From contig CAWGUU010000014.1 of assembly GCA_963825765.1 (NCBI GenBank), positions 310,001 to 374,000 of the forward strand: DNA of 64,000 bases. The letters are read 5' to 3'. Each line of letters starts with the position of its first letter. The stretch's first letter is position 1. The DNA is from CAWGUU01 sp963825765. GTDB taxonomy: Bacteria > Actinomycetota > Acidimicrobiia > Acidimicrobiales > AC-14. Positions 16,598 to 25,143 of this stretch are shown here, piece after piece. Made by a program: the position numbers and the translations under genes. Below the pieces are notes generated by a model. It did no database searches. It was not told the DNA's origin and saw only the letters and a program-made list of their open reading frames with translations.

Positions 16598-16813
16598 ATG
16601 AGTGCCAGCGATCAGGCTAAGCAGGATTTCGATGGGATCGACACCGACGGTGATGGCTACATCACCGCAAGCGAGCTCCTGAAGGCCATGCTTACCGCTA
16701 ATCCCAAAACCAGCGACGACAACATTGTCGCGGTAGTTACGATGGCAGACGACGACGGGGACAATAAGATCTCCTACGAGGAATACGCCAAGTTCGTAAG
16801 GCCAAGTTCGTAA
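16598..16813 (+). CDS. EF-hand calcium-binding protein
   Basis: 71 aa. Two canonical EF-hand loops are present: D-T-D-G-D-G-Y-I-T-A-S-E (residues about 15-26) and D-D-D-G-D-N-K-I-S-Y-E-E (about 51-62), each with Asp at positions 1, 3 and 5, Gly at 6, Ile at 8 and Glu at 12. The spacing equals that of a paired EF-hand. TGAGGA lies 7 bases before the ATG. The base composition is clearly less GC-rich than neighbouring genes, suggesting transfer. It is followed by a BP74-domain gene; the eukaryotic BP74 family was first met as calmodulin-binding, which makes the pairing notable. Confidence 0.88.
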   Translation: MSASDQAKQDFDGIDTDGDGYITASELLKAMLTANPKTSDDNIVAVVTMADDDGDNKISYEEYAKFVRPSS

Positions 16814-17024
16814 GGTTGTTTCGCTTGCCGCCAGTGCTATCAGCAGGTAGCGGTACTGTCAGCACGCACTCGGGCGGTAGGGCGGGACGACATGTACAGG
16901 TACGCATCGCCTCAGCTTGCGAACCTTGGCTCGGCCAGCAGTCGCCGTGCTCGGCCGAGACTGCCAACGAGATGGCAAGGGCTATGTTCTGTCAGCCGAC
17001 CAGAGAGAGGACGGGTTTTTCAAT

Positions 17025-17366
17025 ATGGCCGCGTACTTCGCGTTCAAGCAGGAGCAAAACAGGGATTTCATCTTCGAACTCACCGACGAGGCTAAGATTG
17101 CACACGCCCGGCGAATCCTGTCGGGCGAGGAGACCTCGGAAGTGCATGTCTTGGGTCGGATCCGAAAGACTCCAAAACCGTACAATCCGGGCTGGAGTTA
17201 TCACCTGGACCCCGGTACCATCAGCTTCTTTGCGGTGGCGATCGAGGTGTGTGACGCCAACATGGCATATCTCGAGGACCATCTCGACGAGGCCTGCGGG
17301 GCATTTCTTCCCGGTTGTGTTTGGTGCCCATGGAGTTCGAGACTTGCCTCAGAGATCACCAAATAG
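17025..17366 (+). CDS. BP74-domain protein
   Basis: 113 aa from ATG at 17025; an in-frame TTG at 16917 would add 36 residues. The whole chain matches the BP74 N-terminal domain pattern: YFAFKQEQNRDFIFELTDEAKI, HARRILSGE, VHVLGRI, YNPGWSYHLDPGTISFFAVAIEVCDA, YLEDHLDEA and WCPWSSRLASEI. The domain is known from Dictyostelium, fungi and scattered bacteria; its biochemical role is poorly defined. Here there is no signal peptide in the chosen form, although bacterial members are often secreted. It lies 211 bp after the EF-hand gene and shares its lower GC content. Confidence 0.75.
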   Translation: MAAYFAFKQEQNRDFIFELTDEAKIAHARRILSGEETSEVHVLGRIRKTPKPYNPGWSYHLDPGTISFFAVAIEVCDANMAYLEDHLDEACGAFLPGCVWCPWSSRLASEITK

Positions 17367-17425
17367 GTGAACCTGGAGACCGCTCGGTAGGACTGGTCCA
17401 CCGTGGCGGGACTTGGTCGGCTGGT

Positions 17426-17447
17426 GCGCCGGCACCCCTGCCGGCGC
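17426..17447 (+). terminator. GC-rich hairpin after the BP74 gene
   Basis: GCGCCGGCA (17426-17434), loop CCCC, TGCCGGCGC (17439-17447) form a perfect 9-bp stem. It lies 60 bases after the BP74 stop and before the next gene. There is only a weak T-rich tail (GGATCTTCT), so it may be an actinobacterial-type terminator without a U-tract. Confidence 0.5.
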
Positions 17448-17488
17448 GGATCTTCTAGCATCGCTTGCTCGACGAAGGTGTGGGCACG

Positions 17489-18772
17489 ATGACGTCCGGT
17501 TGGATCGAAAACCCACGGCGCGACGCTGAGAGGCCCCAGATCTCGGTCGTCCTGCCCTGCCTCGACGAGGTGGAGTCCGTGGGCTCCTGCGTCGCCGAGG
17601 CCATCACCGCCATGGCCGATGCCGGCCTCACCGGCGAGGTCGTCGTCGTCGACAACGGCAGCACCGACGGGTCCGACGAGGTGGCGGTGGCAGCCGGAGC
17701 CAGGCTCGTCTACGAGCCCCGGTCGGGTTACGGCAGCGCCCTCGCCGCCGGCATCGAGGCCAGCCTCGGGCAAATCGTGGTGATGGCCGACGCCGACTCC
17801 TCCTACGACCTGAGCCGGATCCCCGCTCTGGCCGGCCCGGTGCTCGACGGCACCGCCGACCTGGTGATCGGCTCCCGGCTGGAGACGGCCACGAGGGACA
17901 CCATGCCCCTGGCCCACCGCTTCGTCGGCACCCCCGCCATCACCTTCCTGATAGCCCGCGCCTCGGGCGGGCGGCTGGCGGCCAAAGACAGCCAGTCGGG
18001 CTTCCGGGCCTTCCGCAGGGACGACTTCGCCCGGCTGCGGCTCCAGTCCCCCGGGATGGAGTTCGCCTCCGAGATGCTGATCAGGGCCAGCCACGCCGGC
18101 TGGCGGGTGCAGGAGGTGCCCACCCGGTACCGGCCACGGGTCGGCAGGTCCAAGCTCAACACCCTGTCCGACGGGTGGCGCCACCTGTTGCTCATCCTCA
18201 GCCTCGCCCCCGACCTGCTCCTCGTGGGGCCGGGCGCGGCCCTGATGGCGGTGGGCGTCGCCCTGTCGGTGCTCAGCCTGCTCAGCCCCGGCGGTATCTC
18301 GCTGGGCTCCCTCCAGTGGCAGCCCGTGTTCTTCTCCACCATCGCCCTCGTGCTCGGCACCCAGGCCCTGCTCGCCGGCACCGTGCTCGCGTACCGGCTG
18401 TCGGTGATGTCCGGCAGCGTGTGCACCCGCTTCGGCTTCGCCGGCGGCAACCGCTTCGCGTTCCGGTGCGTGGTCGCGGGGTCGACGTCGATGGTGGTCG
18501 GGCTCGGCATCGACCTCGTGCTGTTCGTGGTCTGGTCCACCGGGCGCCCGGCCCTGTCCCGGAGCCTGGCCCTGGCCGCACTGGCCCAGAGCCTGCTGAT
18601 CGTGGGTGCCTCGGTGGCCCTGTTCGCCCTGGTCAGCATGGTTCTGGTCGGTCGGGTCGGCGAGGTCCAGGCGCCGGTACAGGGCCAGGCGCCGGACCCC
18701 CCGAGCCGACCGGGGCTCACCGGTCAGGAGGACGACCCCGGCCAGCCGGTGGCCGGCCAAAGCTCCCTGTGA
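17489..18772 (+). CDS. Family 2 glycosyltransferase with C-terminal membrane helices
   Basis: 427 aa from ATG 17489; an in-frame TTG at 17465 is also possible. Residues 15-240 are a GT-A fold: ISVVLPCLDEVESVG, VVVVDNGSTDGSDEV, MADADSSYD (DxD-like metal site) and KDSQSGFRAFRRDDF, the polyprenyl-phosphate mannose/glucose synthase pattern. About four helices follow (LLLILSLAPDLLLVG to VALFALVSMVLVG), then a hydrophilic tail rich in Gln and Pro. The family transfers a nucleotide sugar to a polyprenyl phosphate. The next genes are a GT4 and a sugar oxidoreductase, fitting a glycan pathway. Confidence 0.85.
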   Translation: MTSGWIENPRRDAERPQISVVLPCLDEVESVGSCVAEAITAMADAGLTGEVVVVDNGSTDGSDEVAVAAGARLVYEPRSGYGSALAAGIEASLGQIVVMADADSSYDLSRIPALAGPVLDGTADLVIGSRLETATRDTMPLAHRFVGTPAITFLIARASGGRLAAKDSQSGFRAFRRDDFARLRLQSPGMEFASEMLIRASHAGWRVQEVPTRYRPRVGRSKLNTLSDGWRHLLLILSLAPDLLLVGPGAALMAVGVALSVLSLLSPGGISLGSLQWQPVFFSTIALVLGTQALLAGTVLAYRLSVMSGSVCTRFGFAGGNRFAFRCVVAGSTSMVVGLGIDLVLFVVWSTGRPALSRSLALAALAQSLLIVGASVALFALVSMVLVGRVGEVQAPVQGQAPDPPSRPGLTGQEDDPGQPVAGQSSL

Positions 18773-18813
18773 CCCCGAATCCGTGACCTGGCTGCGCCTG
18801 TGACCTGGTGACC
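18769..18813 (+). repeat. Four GTGACC words at a gene junction
   Basis: GTGACC occurs at 18769, 18783, 18800 and 18808 within 45 bp. The first contains the TGA of the GT2 gene and the last is the GTG start of the GT4 gene. Spacing is irregular (14, 17 and 8 bp), so this is a degenerate reiteration and not a clean tandem repeat. It places several start-like codons before the true start. Confidence 0.45.
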
Positions 18814-19998
18814 GATCCCGAGTCGGCCTCGCTCCGAGGCGTCCGGATCCTTGCCTTCTGCGACTACTTCACGGCCACGCCGAGCGGTGGGAGCGAACGC
18901 GTCGCCCTCGAGGTGTACCGGCGCATGGCCGAGCGGGGGGCCGAGGTGGCGGTGGTCACCGCCGCCGCCGACGCCGGCGCCACCGAGGTGGACGGGCTCA
19001 GGGTGTTCCGGGTGCCGACCGTCGACCTGGCCAGGTACGTGGGCGCAGAGATCGCCATCGCTCCCTCGGCCTTGAGGGTCTCCGCCAAGGCCGCCGCCGA
19101 GCTGCGCCCCCACGTCCTGCACGCCAACCACCTCATGTTCCAAACGTCGCTGGCCGCCGCCCTCCTGGCTCCCCGGCTGGGGCTACCCCTCGTGTCGACC
19201 GCCCATCTCGGCCCGCTGACGTCGCTGCGGGCCGGCCTGCGGCTGCCGGCCACCGTCCACGAGCAGTCGGTCGGACGGTTCATCCTCCGCCGCAGCCGAC
19301 GGGTCATCGCCGTGTCCTCGTCGGTCGCCGCCCATCTGCGACGCCTGCGGGTGGACGAGGCCCGCATCGACGTGGTGCCCAACGGCGTCGACCACGGACG
19401 GTTCCACCCGCCCGCCGCCGGGCGGCCCCCGGCCGGCGCCGGCCGTCCGCCCACCGTCGTCTTCGTCGGCCGCCTCGTCGCCAACAAGGGCCCCGGCCTG
19501 TTCGTGGAGGCCCTGGGCACGCTCGCCGCCGCCGGGCTGGAGTTCACTGCCGACGTGGTGGGCGACGGGCCGCTGCGCGCCAGGCTGGAGGCGCAGGTCG
19601 CCCGCCTCGGCCTGACCGGAGTTGTCTCCTTCTGCGGCGAGGTGGCCGACGTCGCCGACCGGCTGCGGGAGGCCGACGTCATGGTGCGCCCGTCGCTGAC
19701 CGAGGGCCTCCCGCTGACCGTGCTGGAGGCCATGGCCAGCGGCGCCTGCGTGCTCGCGTCCGACATTCCCGGCAACGCCGAGCTCGTCGAGCCGGGCGAG
19801 AGCGGCCTGCTGTTCCGGCCCGGCGACGCCGGCGATCTCGCCCGCCAGCTGAAGGCGCTGATGGCCGATCCCGCCCTGCGCCGCCGGCTGGCCGCCGAAG
19901 GATGCCGGCGGTCGGCCGCCTACTCCTGGGACGCCACCGCCGACGCCACCGCCAAGGTGCTCACCGGCGTGGCCGGCGTGCCTGCCACGTCCGGATGA
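18808..19998 (+). CDS. Family 4 glycosyltransferase (GT-B)
   Basis: 396 aa from GTG. N-terminal RILAFCDYFTATPSGGSERVALEVYRRMAERG is the GT4 acceptor-domain start, with the glycine-rich loop near residue 20. The C-terminal donor domain has VVFVGRLVANKGPGLFVEAL, VVGDGPLRARLEA, VRPSLTEGLPLTVLEAMASGACVLASDIPGNAELV (the E-x7-E motif) and GLLFRPGD. Retaining transferases of this type use nucleotide sugars to build polysaccharides or glycolipids at the cytoplasmic face. It lies between a GT2 and a Gfo/Idh/MocA oxidoreductase on the same strand. Confidence 0.9.
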   Translation: MTDPESASLRGVRILAFCDYFTATPSGGSERVALEVYRRMAERGAEVAVVTAAADAGATEVDGLRVFRVPTVDLARYVGAEIAIAPSALRVSAKAAAELRPHVLHANHLMFQTSLAAALLAPRLGLPLVSTAHLGPLTSLRAGLRLPATVHEQSVGRFILRRSRRVIAVSSSVAAHLRRLRVDEARIDVVPNGVDHGRFHPPAAGRPPAGAGRPPTVVFVGRLVANKGPGLFVEALGTLAAAGLEFTADVVGDGPLRARLEAQVARLGLTGVVSFCGEVADVADRLREADVMVRPSLTEGLPLTVLEAMASGACVLASDIPGNAELVEPGESGLLFRPGDAGDLARQLKALMADPALRRRLAAEGCRRSAAYSWDATADATAKVLTGVAGVPATSG

Positions 19999-20011
19999 TC
20001 GGCGTTTCGCC

Positions 20012-21028
20012 GTGACAGTCAGGGTCGGCATCCTCGGCACGGGGTGGGTGGCCGTCGCCCGGCACATCCCGTCCTACCGCCGGCATCCCGGGGCCGAGGT
20101 GGTGGCGGTCTACGACCGTCGCCCGGAGCGGGCCGAGCAGACCGCGGCGGCCCAGGGCATCCCCCGCTGGTTCGCCGACCAGGACGAGTTCCTCGACCAG
20201 GACCTCGACATCGTCAGCCTCTGCACGCCGCCCATGAACCACGCCGAGCTGGCCATCGCCGCCCTCGGCCGGGGCAAGCACGTGCTCACCGAGAAGCCCA
20301 TGGCCATGGACGAGGCCGAGGCCCGGGCCATGGTCGACGCCGCCACCGCCGCCGGGCGGCTGCTGTGCGTGTCGCACAACTTCCTGTTCTCCCGCGCCGT
20401 GAGAAAGGCCGAGCGCTTCCTGGCCGGGGCCGACGTCGGCTACGCCGCCGGGCTCCAGCTGAGCAGCCTGCGGCGGCGTCTCCCCACCTGGTACCACGAG
20501 CTGCCGGGCGGGCTCCTCCACGACGAGTGCCCCCACCTGCTGTACACGCTGGGCCACTTCCTCGGGCCGCTCCAGCTCGACCACGCCCGGGCCACCTGGG
20601 ACCCCGCCACCGGCCAGCCCGCCACCGCCGAGATCCTCGTGCGCGGGCCGTCCGGCCTCGGTCAGATGACGATGGTCTTCGACACTCCGGTGTCCGAGTG
20701 GCACGTCGGGCTCGTCGCCCCCGACCGGGTCGTCGACCTCGACCTCTTCCGGGACATCGCCATGTGCGTCCGCAGCGACCGTGCCCACAAGGCCGGCGAT
20801 GTCCTCCGGTCTTCGTTGGCCGGGGTTGGCGGCCACGTCGCCGGCTTCGTCTCGTCGGGGGCCCGCTACGCCACCCGGCGGCTGTTCTGGGGCCACGACG
20901 AGCTCGTCCGCCGGTTCGTCGACGCCACCCAGGGCCGGGGCGAGGTGCCGGTGCCGGTCGACGACTCGCTGGCCGTCGTTCGGCTCACCGCCGACATCGT
21001 CGAGGCCCTCGGGACGCCGCGCTGCTGA
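20012..21028 (+). CDS. Gfo/Idh/MocA family NAD(P)-dependent oxidoreductase
   Basis: 338 aa from GTG. The Rossmann start is RVGILGTGWVAVARHIPSY and VVAVYDRRPERAEQTA; the catalytic-region motif EKPMAM lies near residue 95, followed by LCVSHNFLFSRAV. GGLLHDECPHLLYTLGHFLG carries the conserved Asp and His of the C-terminal domain. Members oxidise or reduce sugars and nucleotide sugars. Its position after two glycosyltransferases suggests a role in making a sugar for the same glycan. The true substrate cannot be read from sequence. Confidence 0.88.
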   Translation: MTVRVGILGTGWVAVARHIPSYRRHPGAEVVAVYDRRPERAEQTAAAQGIPRWFADQDEFLDQDLDIVSLCTPPMNHAELAIAALGRGKHVLTEKPMAMDEAEARAMVDAATAAGRLLCVSHNFLFSRAVRKAERFLAGADVGYAAGLQLSSLRRRLPTWYHELPGGLLHDECPHLLYTLGHFLGPLQLDHARATWDPATGQPATAEILVRGPSGLGQMTMVFDTPVSEWHVGLVAPDRVVDLDLFRDIAMCVRSDRAHKAGDVLRSSLAGVGGHVAGFVSSGARYATRRLFWGHDELVRRFVDATQGRGEVPVPVDDSLAVVRLTADIVEALGTPRC

Positions 21029-21040
21029 CCATTGCCAGCC

Positions 21041-22867
21041 TCAGGGTGAGGGCGTGTAGTTCCCGGTCAGCTGGAAGGGGACGCCGGCGACCAGGTTGAC
21101 GTTCGTGCACCCTGGCGCCACGCGGCCCGGCACCGGGCCGAAGCAGACCTGGTGGGCGCCTGCGGGGATGTCGGTCCACATGCCCCAGTCGTCACGGGGG
21201 ATGCCGTCCACGCTGATGGTGCCGGGCACGGCCGGGTTGGTGACGACCCGCAGGGACGTCCGCTGCACGAAGTTGCCCTGCACCGTGGTGGTCTGGCCGG
21301 CCACGACGTTGACCGTCTGGGGGGCGGGCTCCGTGTACCCCTCGATGTGGGTGAAGCTCACCGTGTAGGCGCCCGGCGCCAGGTCGAGCCAGCTCAGCCC
21401 GAACGTGTCACGGGGTGTTCCGTTGACCAGGACCTGGGTCGGCAGGGCGGGCGAGGAGGTGACCCGCAGCTCCCCGACGCCGGTCGGGCCGGGTGCCGCC
21501 GGGTTGGAGGTGTAGGTGCCGGTGACGGTGGTGAGGTTGCCGGCGGTGAGCACGACGCTGTTCTGGCAGGGCGGGGCGTTGAAGCCCTGCACCGGTCCGA
21601 AGCACACCGCGTGGGTGCCGGCGGGCAGGTCGGTCCACATCCCCCAGTCGTTCCGGGGGATGCCGTCGACGGTGATCGTGGCTGGCAGCGCCGGGCTGGT
21701 GATCACCCGGAGCGACCCTCGCCGCACGAAGTTGCCCACCACCGTGGTGGTCTGGCCGGACACGACGCTGACCGACTGGGGCGCCGGGTCGGTGTAGCCC
21801 TCCACGTGGGTCCAGCTCACCGTATAGGTGCCGGGCGGCAGGTCCAGCCAGTTGAGCCCGAAGGTGTCCCTGGGCACGCCGTCGACGACGATCTGCGACG
21901 GCAGGGCCGGGTTGGTCGTCACCCGCAGCTCGCCCTTCGCCGGTGGGCCGGCGGTGACCACGACGGCAGCCGACGGCGCCGCGCACGGCGTGCGGGGCGT
22001 CCCGGCGTTGTTGACGTCGCCCTCGTAGCGGGCGGTCCAGCGCCACGTGCCGGGCGTGTTGGCGACGGAGCCGGCCGACTGGTAGCTGGCGTTCCCGCTG
22101 GTCACGGGCTTGGGGGTGGAGAAGGCGGGGGCACCGAGGCACGTGGTGTCGGACGGCGGGAACAGGTCGAAGACGATGTTGCCGGTCGGGGACGTGCCTC
22201 CGCCCAGGGTGGCGGTGGCGAAGATGGTCCCGCCCTGGGGCACGGACGGCGAGGCCTGCAGGGTCAGCGTGGGGGTGTCGCGGAATGCGTTCCTGACGAG
22301 GTAGTAGCTGGCCGTGCCGATGCTGCCCGACGGGTGGGTGCCGCGGGCGAACCCGACCTCGGTGGTCTGGATGCCCGGGCCGAGGGGGAGGGCGTCGGCC
22401 GGCATCTTCAGCACCGAGGACGTGTAGCCGATCTCGCACTTGGCCCCGAAGGCGAGGACGACCTGGCTGGCAGGGGCGAACGTCACCTTCCCGGTGGGAT
22501 CGGGCGCGCCGATGGTGAACGTCTGACCGGCGCAGGCGGAACCGGCCTTTCCGGTACCGGTGGCGCTGAGGGCGAACACGCCGGGGTCGGGGGTCGGGCA
22601 CGAGCCCGACGCCATCTCCACCCTGCACGAGGGCCAGACGCTGATCTCGCTCAGGGTCACGACGCCGGCGGCCTGGGCGTCGGTGCTGTTGTTGGTGACG
22701 TGGATCGAGCTCGGGACGTTGGAGTCGCCGACCGTGAAGGAACCCACCGACGTCGTGTCCAGGGCCAGCACGACGCTCGCCGACGCCGGGAGGGCGGGGA
22801 CAACGACCAGCCCGACCACGAGGGCGGTCAGCCACACGAGCTTGCCCGAGATGCCACGCATGCCCAT
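21041..22867 (-). CDS. Secreted protein with Ig-like region and four PEGA-like repeats
   Basis: 608 aa. Signal peptide 1 to about 30 (LVWLTALVVGLVVVPALPASAS). Residues about 30-200 form a beta domain with paired Cys (SCRVEMASGSCPTPDPGVFALS; SACAGQTF), then an Ig-like module (TLTLQASPSVPQGGTIFATATLG). The C-terminal half holds four PEGA-type repeats of about 70 residues in order A-B-A-B: A units begin GELRVTTNPALPSQIVVDG, B units begin GSLRVITSPALPATITVDG and contain WGMWTDLPAGTHAVCFGPV. There is no membrane anchor at the C-terminus. A damaged relative is at 31458-32976. MGM at 22867 or MRG at 22861 may be the start. Probably a surface or adhesive protein, by inference. Confidence 0.8.
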   Translation of the reverse strand: MGMRGISGKLVWLTALVVGLVVVPALPASASVVLALDTTSVGSFTVGDSNVPSSIHVTNNSTDAQAAGVVTLSEISVWPSCRVEMASGSCPTPDPGVFALSATGTGKAGSACAGQTFTIGAPDPTGKVTFAPASQVVLAFGAKCEIGYTSSVLKMPADALPLGPGIQTTEVGFARGTHPSGSIGTASYYLVRNAFRDTPTLTLQASPSVPQGGTIFATATLGGGTSPTGNIVFDLFPPSDTTCLGAPAFSTPKPVTSGNASYQSAGSVANTPGTWRWTARYEGDVNNAGTPRTPCAAPSAAVVVTAGPPAKGELRVTTNPALPSQIVVDGVPRDTFGLNWLDLPPGTYTVSWTHVEGYTDPAPQSVSVVSGQTTTVVGNFVRRGSLRVITSPALPATITVDGIPRNDWGMWTDLPAGTHAVCFGPVQGFNAPPCQNSVVLTAGNLTTVTGTYTSNPAAPGPTGVGELRVTSSPALPTQVLVNGTPRDTFGLSWLDLAPGAYTVSFTHIEGYTEPAPQTVNVVAGQTTTVQGNFVQRTSLRVVTNPAVPGTISVDGIPRDDWGMWTDIPAGAHQVCFGPVPGRVAPGCTNVNLVAGVPFQLTGNYTPSP

Positions 22868-22902
22868 GTGGTTCCACTTCCCCTGCGCTGGTGCCGCTCC
22901 TC

Positions 22903-24585
22903 TCAGGGTACCGGCGGGGTTGGGGTACCCGTTTCACACACGGGGGAGCCGGCGGCCCGGAGCACGACCGCGTCCCGGTTGGAGAACACCACCGCTCCGG
23001 GGTCGTCCGAGGTGACCTCGGCCACGCCCGGCTCCGAGAAACCGGCCCACGCGGTGGCCACCAGCACGTAGTCGGCGCCGGCTTCGCACGCCCTGGCCAT
23101 GCCCTCCGGCGACGGGAAGCTCACGTCGAAGATCTGGTTGGCGACTTTGGCCCGGCGGCGCTCGTCGGCGAAGTACAGCCACCGTAGGGCCGACGCCGGC
23201 AGCGTCGGGCGCCGACCCAGCCCCTCGACCCACCAGGCCAGCGGGACGTCGCGTATCGGGCCGACCGCCACCACCGACGACGCGGGTGTCTCCGAACGCA
23301 GCCAGTCGATGCCCGCCACCAGGCCGGGCGTGAGGATCCCGTAGTAATCGCGTTGGCGGCGGAACTCCCCGACCCCGGCCACCAGCTGCACGGCCAGGGC
23401 CACCGTCAGGGCGCCGACGGCGATCCTCCGGGCACGAGACAGGAAGCGTTCGTCGTTCTGGGCCAGATCCCAGAGCCAGAGGCCGACCCCGAGTGCGGCG
23501 GACGGCGGCAGGAGGTACAGGAACCGTCCCTCCCGGGCCAGGATGGCGGCGGCAACGGTTCCCACGATGCTCGAGGTGGTGACGATCCAGAGGCGGGTCC
23601 GCCGCCGGTCCAGGAGGAGGAGGGGGGCGGCGACGCCGGCCACCACCAGCACCAGGCCGATGGCGGCGATGTCGGGATAGAGGATGCGCAGCTGGCCCGG
23701 CAGGTCGCCCAGGCCCAGGGCGGTGGCCGGGTCGCGGCCGGCCACGCTGGTTGCCACTCCGGCCAGGCGGGCGTACAGCGGCACCAGCGGCAGCGAGGGC
23801 AGAGCTACCCAGCCGAGGGTCCGCGCCGTCGAGCCGACACCGCGCTCGGGGGAGGACCGCCGCATCCAGAGCAGATGGAAGGCGACGGTGGTCGCGCCGG
23901 CCAGCACCGCGACGACCGCCACCAGGTGCGACGTCGCCAGGGTGAGGGCGAGCAGGAGGCCGGCGACCAGGCCGGGCGCGGCGCGGCGCCCGCCGGCGCG
24001 CAGGGCGCCGTCGAGCGCCCACACGAACAGGATGGCCAGGCCGGTGGCCAGGAGCTGGGGGTAGCCGCCCCAGGCCGCCGGCTCGCCCACGACCGACGCG
24101 GCAAGGACCAGGCCGGCCAGCACCAGGGCGGGCCAGCGCAGGCCCTCGGACCGGAGCACGACGTAGACCGCCACTCCCGGGGCCAGCGACGTGAGGCCGG
24201 CGACCAAGGCGATGCCCCACACCGGCCCCAGCAGCCCGACGGCGGCGGTGACGAGGAGGGGAACGACCGGCGGGTAGACGATCGTGGACGACCGCACGTC
24301 GGCTCCCAGCAGGTCGCGGCCGAAGGCCAGCCAGTTCCCGCCGTCGATCCCGGCCGGTGCCCGCGGGTGGACCAGGATGACGACCCTCACGATGGCGACG
24401 ACGCCACAGAGGGCGACGAAGGCCGCGTCGGTCGGGGTGCGGCGGCCGGTGGAGCTGGAGGCGGCGATGGCGGCGGGTGCCGCCGGGGGTCCGGCTAGGA
24501 CCAGGAGGAGCGCTGCCGCCGGAACTGGCTCCGGCGGACGGCCACGACCGCCACGAACCCGACGGCGATCAGCAGGACGCCCCAC
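22903..24585 (-). CDS. Multi-pass membrane protein, GT-C glycosyltransferase-like
   Basis: Up to 560 aa. Roughly ten membrane helices follow an N-terminal helix at FVALCGVVAIVRVVILVH; the first loop is PAGIDGGNWLAFGRDLLG, with an acidic residue where GT-C enzymes keep the catalytic Asp. The C-terminal part (VVAVGPIRDVPLAWWVEGLG, FPSPEGMARACEAGADYVLV) is extracytoplasmic. It resembles the protein at 11298-13640. The only ATG in frame (24585) overlaps the upstream gene by 91 bp, and no good GTG or TTG exists closer, so the true start is unresolved. It lies 35 bp before the PEGA-repeat gene on the same strand. Confidence 0.6.
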   Translation of the reverse strand: MGRPADRRRVRGGRGRPPEPVPAAALLLVLAGPPAAPAAIAASSSTGRRTPTDAAFVALCGVVAIVRVVILVHPRAPAGIDGGNWLAFGRDLLGADVRSSTIVYPPVVPLLVTAAVGLLGPVWGIALVAGLTSLAPGVAVYVVLRSEGLRWPALVLAGLVLAASVVGEPAAWGGYPQLLATGLAILFVWALDGALRAGGRRAAPGLVAGLLLALTLATSHLVAVVAVLAGATTVAFHLLWMRRSSPERGVGSTARTLGWVALPSLPLVPLYARLAGVATSVAGRDPATALGLGDLPGQLRILYPDIAAIGLVLVVAGVAAPLLLLDRRRTRLWIVTTSSIVGTVAAAILAREGRFLYLLPPSAALGVGLWLWDLAQNDERFLSRARRIAVGALTVALAVQLVAGVGEFRRQRDYYGILTPGLVAGIDWLRSETPASSVVAVGPIRDVPLAWWVEGLGRRPTLPASALRWLYFADERRRAKVANQIFDVSFPSPEGMARACEAGADYVLVATAWAGFSEPGVAEVTSDDPGAVVFSNRDAVVLRAAGSPVCETGTPTPPVP

Positions 24586-25010
24586 ATGATCAGCGGGCCG
24601 ATGCTGGAGGGACCGGTGCGCACGAGCGGCTTGTTGGCGGCGCCGCCGATGGCCACGACCGTGACAGCGGCGGTGAGGATCCTGGCGCTGTTGTCAGGCG
24701 CCTTCCCCGACGCCGAGATCGTGTGCGGCCCGAGGGCGGCGTTGGCCGGGACGTTGAGGGTGGCGGTGAAGGATCCGGTGGCGTCAGTGGTGATGCTGGC
24801 CAGGACGACCGGGTCCGACGTGAAGGTGACCGTGACCGGCGAGATCGGCGCGTAGCCGCCCCCGCTGGCGGTGAAGGCCTGGCCGGCGGTGAGCGTCGTC
24901 GGGGTCACCGTCAGCGCGCCGGTGCCCGGGCCGTACTGCGCGTACGCAGCCGAAGGTGACGCCAGCCCGACCATCACGGCAATGACTGCCGCTACTCGCA
25001 ACCGCCTCAT
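24495..25010 (-). CDS. Exported Ig-like protein with LPxTG-like C-terminus (LVRTG)
   Basis: 171 aa. Signal peptide with likely cleavage after AAYA (residue 24). Residues 30-122 form one Ig-like beta domain: LTVTPTTLTAGQAFTASGGGY, VTVTFTSDPVVLASITTDATGSF and GPHTISASGKAPDNSARIL. The C-terminus has LVRTG (129-133), a membrane helix (IGPLIMWGVLLIAVGFVAVVAV) and a basic end (RRSQFRRQR), the layout of a sortase sorting signal, although Pro is replaced by Val. A similar LARTG occurs in the protein at 29793. No sortase lies in the window, so covalent anchoring is inference. Confidence 0.7.
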   Translation of the reverse strand: MRRLRVAAVIAVMVGLASPSAAYAQYGPGTGALTVTPTTLTAGQAFTASGGGYAPISPVTVTFTSDPVVLASITTDATGSFTATLNVPANAALGPHTISASGKAPDNSARILTAAVTVVAIGGAANKPLVRTGPSSIGPLIMWGVLLIAVGFVAVVAVRRSQFRRQRSSWS

Positions 25011-25143
25011 TGGCCCACACCCGTCTTCGATTGTGATTGAGGGCACATTGTTGCAGTTCCGCGGAACCCAGTCGAGCATCGGGCGGCGGCGGGCCTGCCG
25101 GGGCGGGCTGCCCCCGACCGGCCGGTGGAAGACTCGTGGCGCC

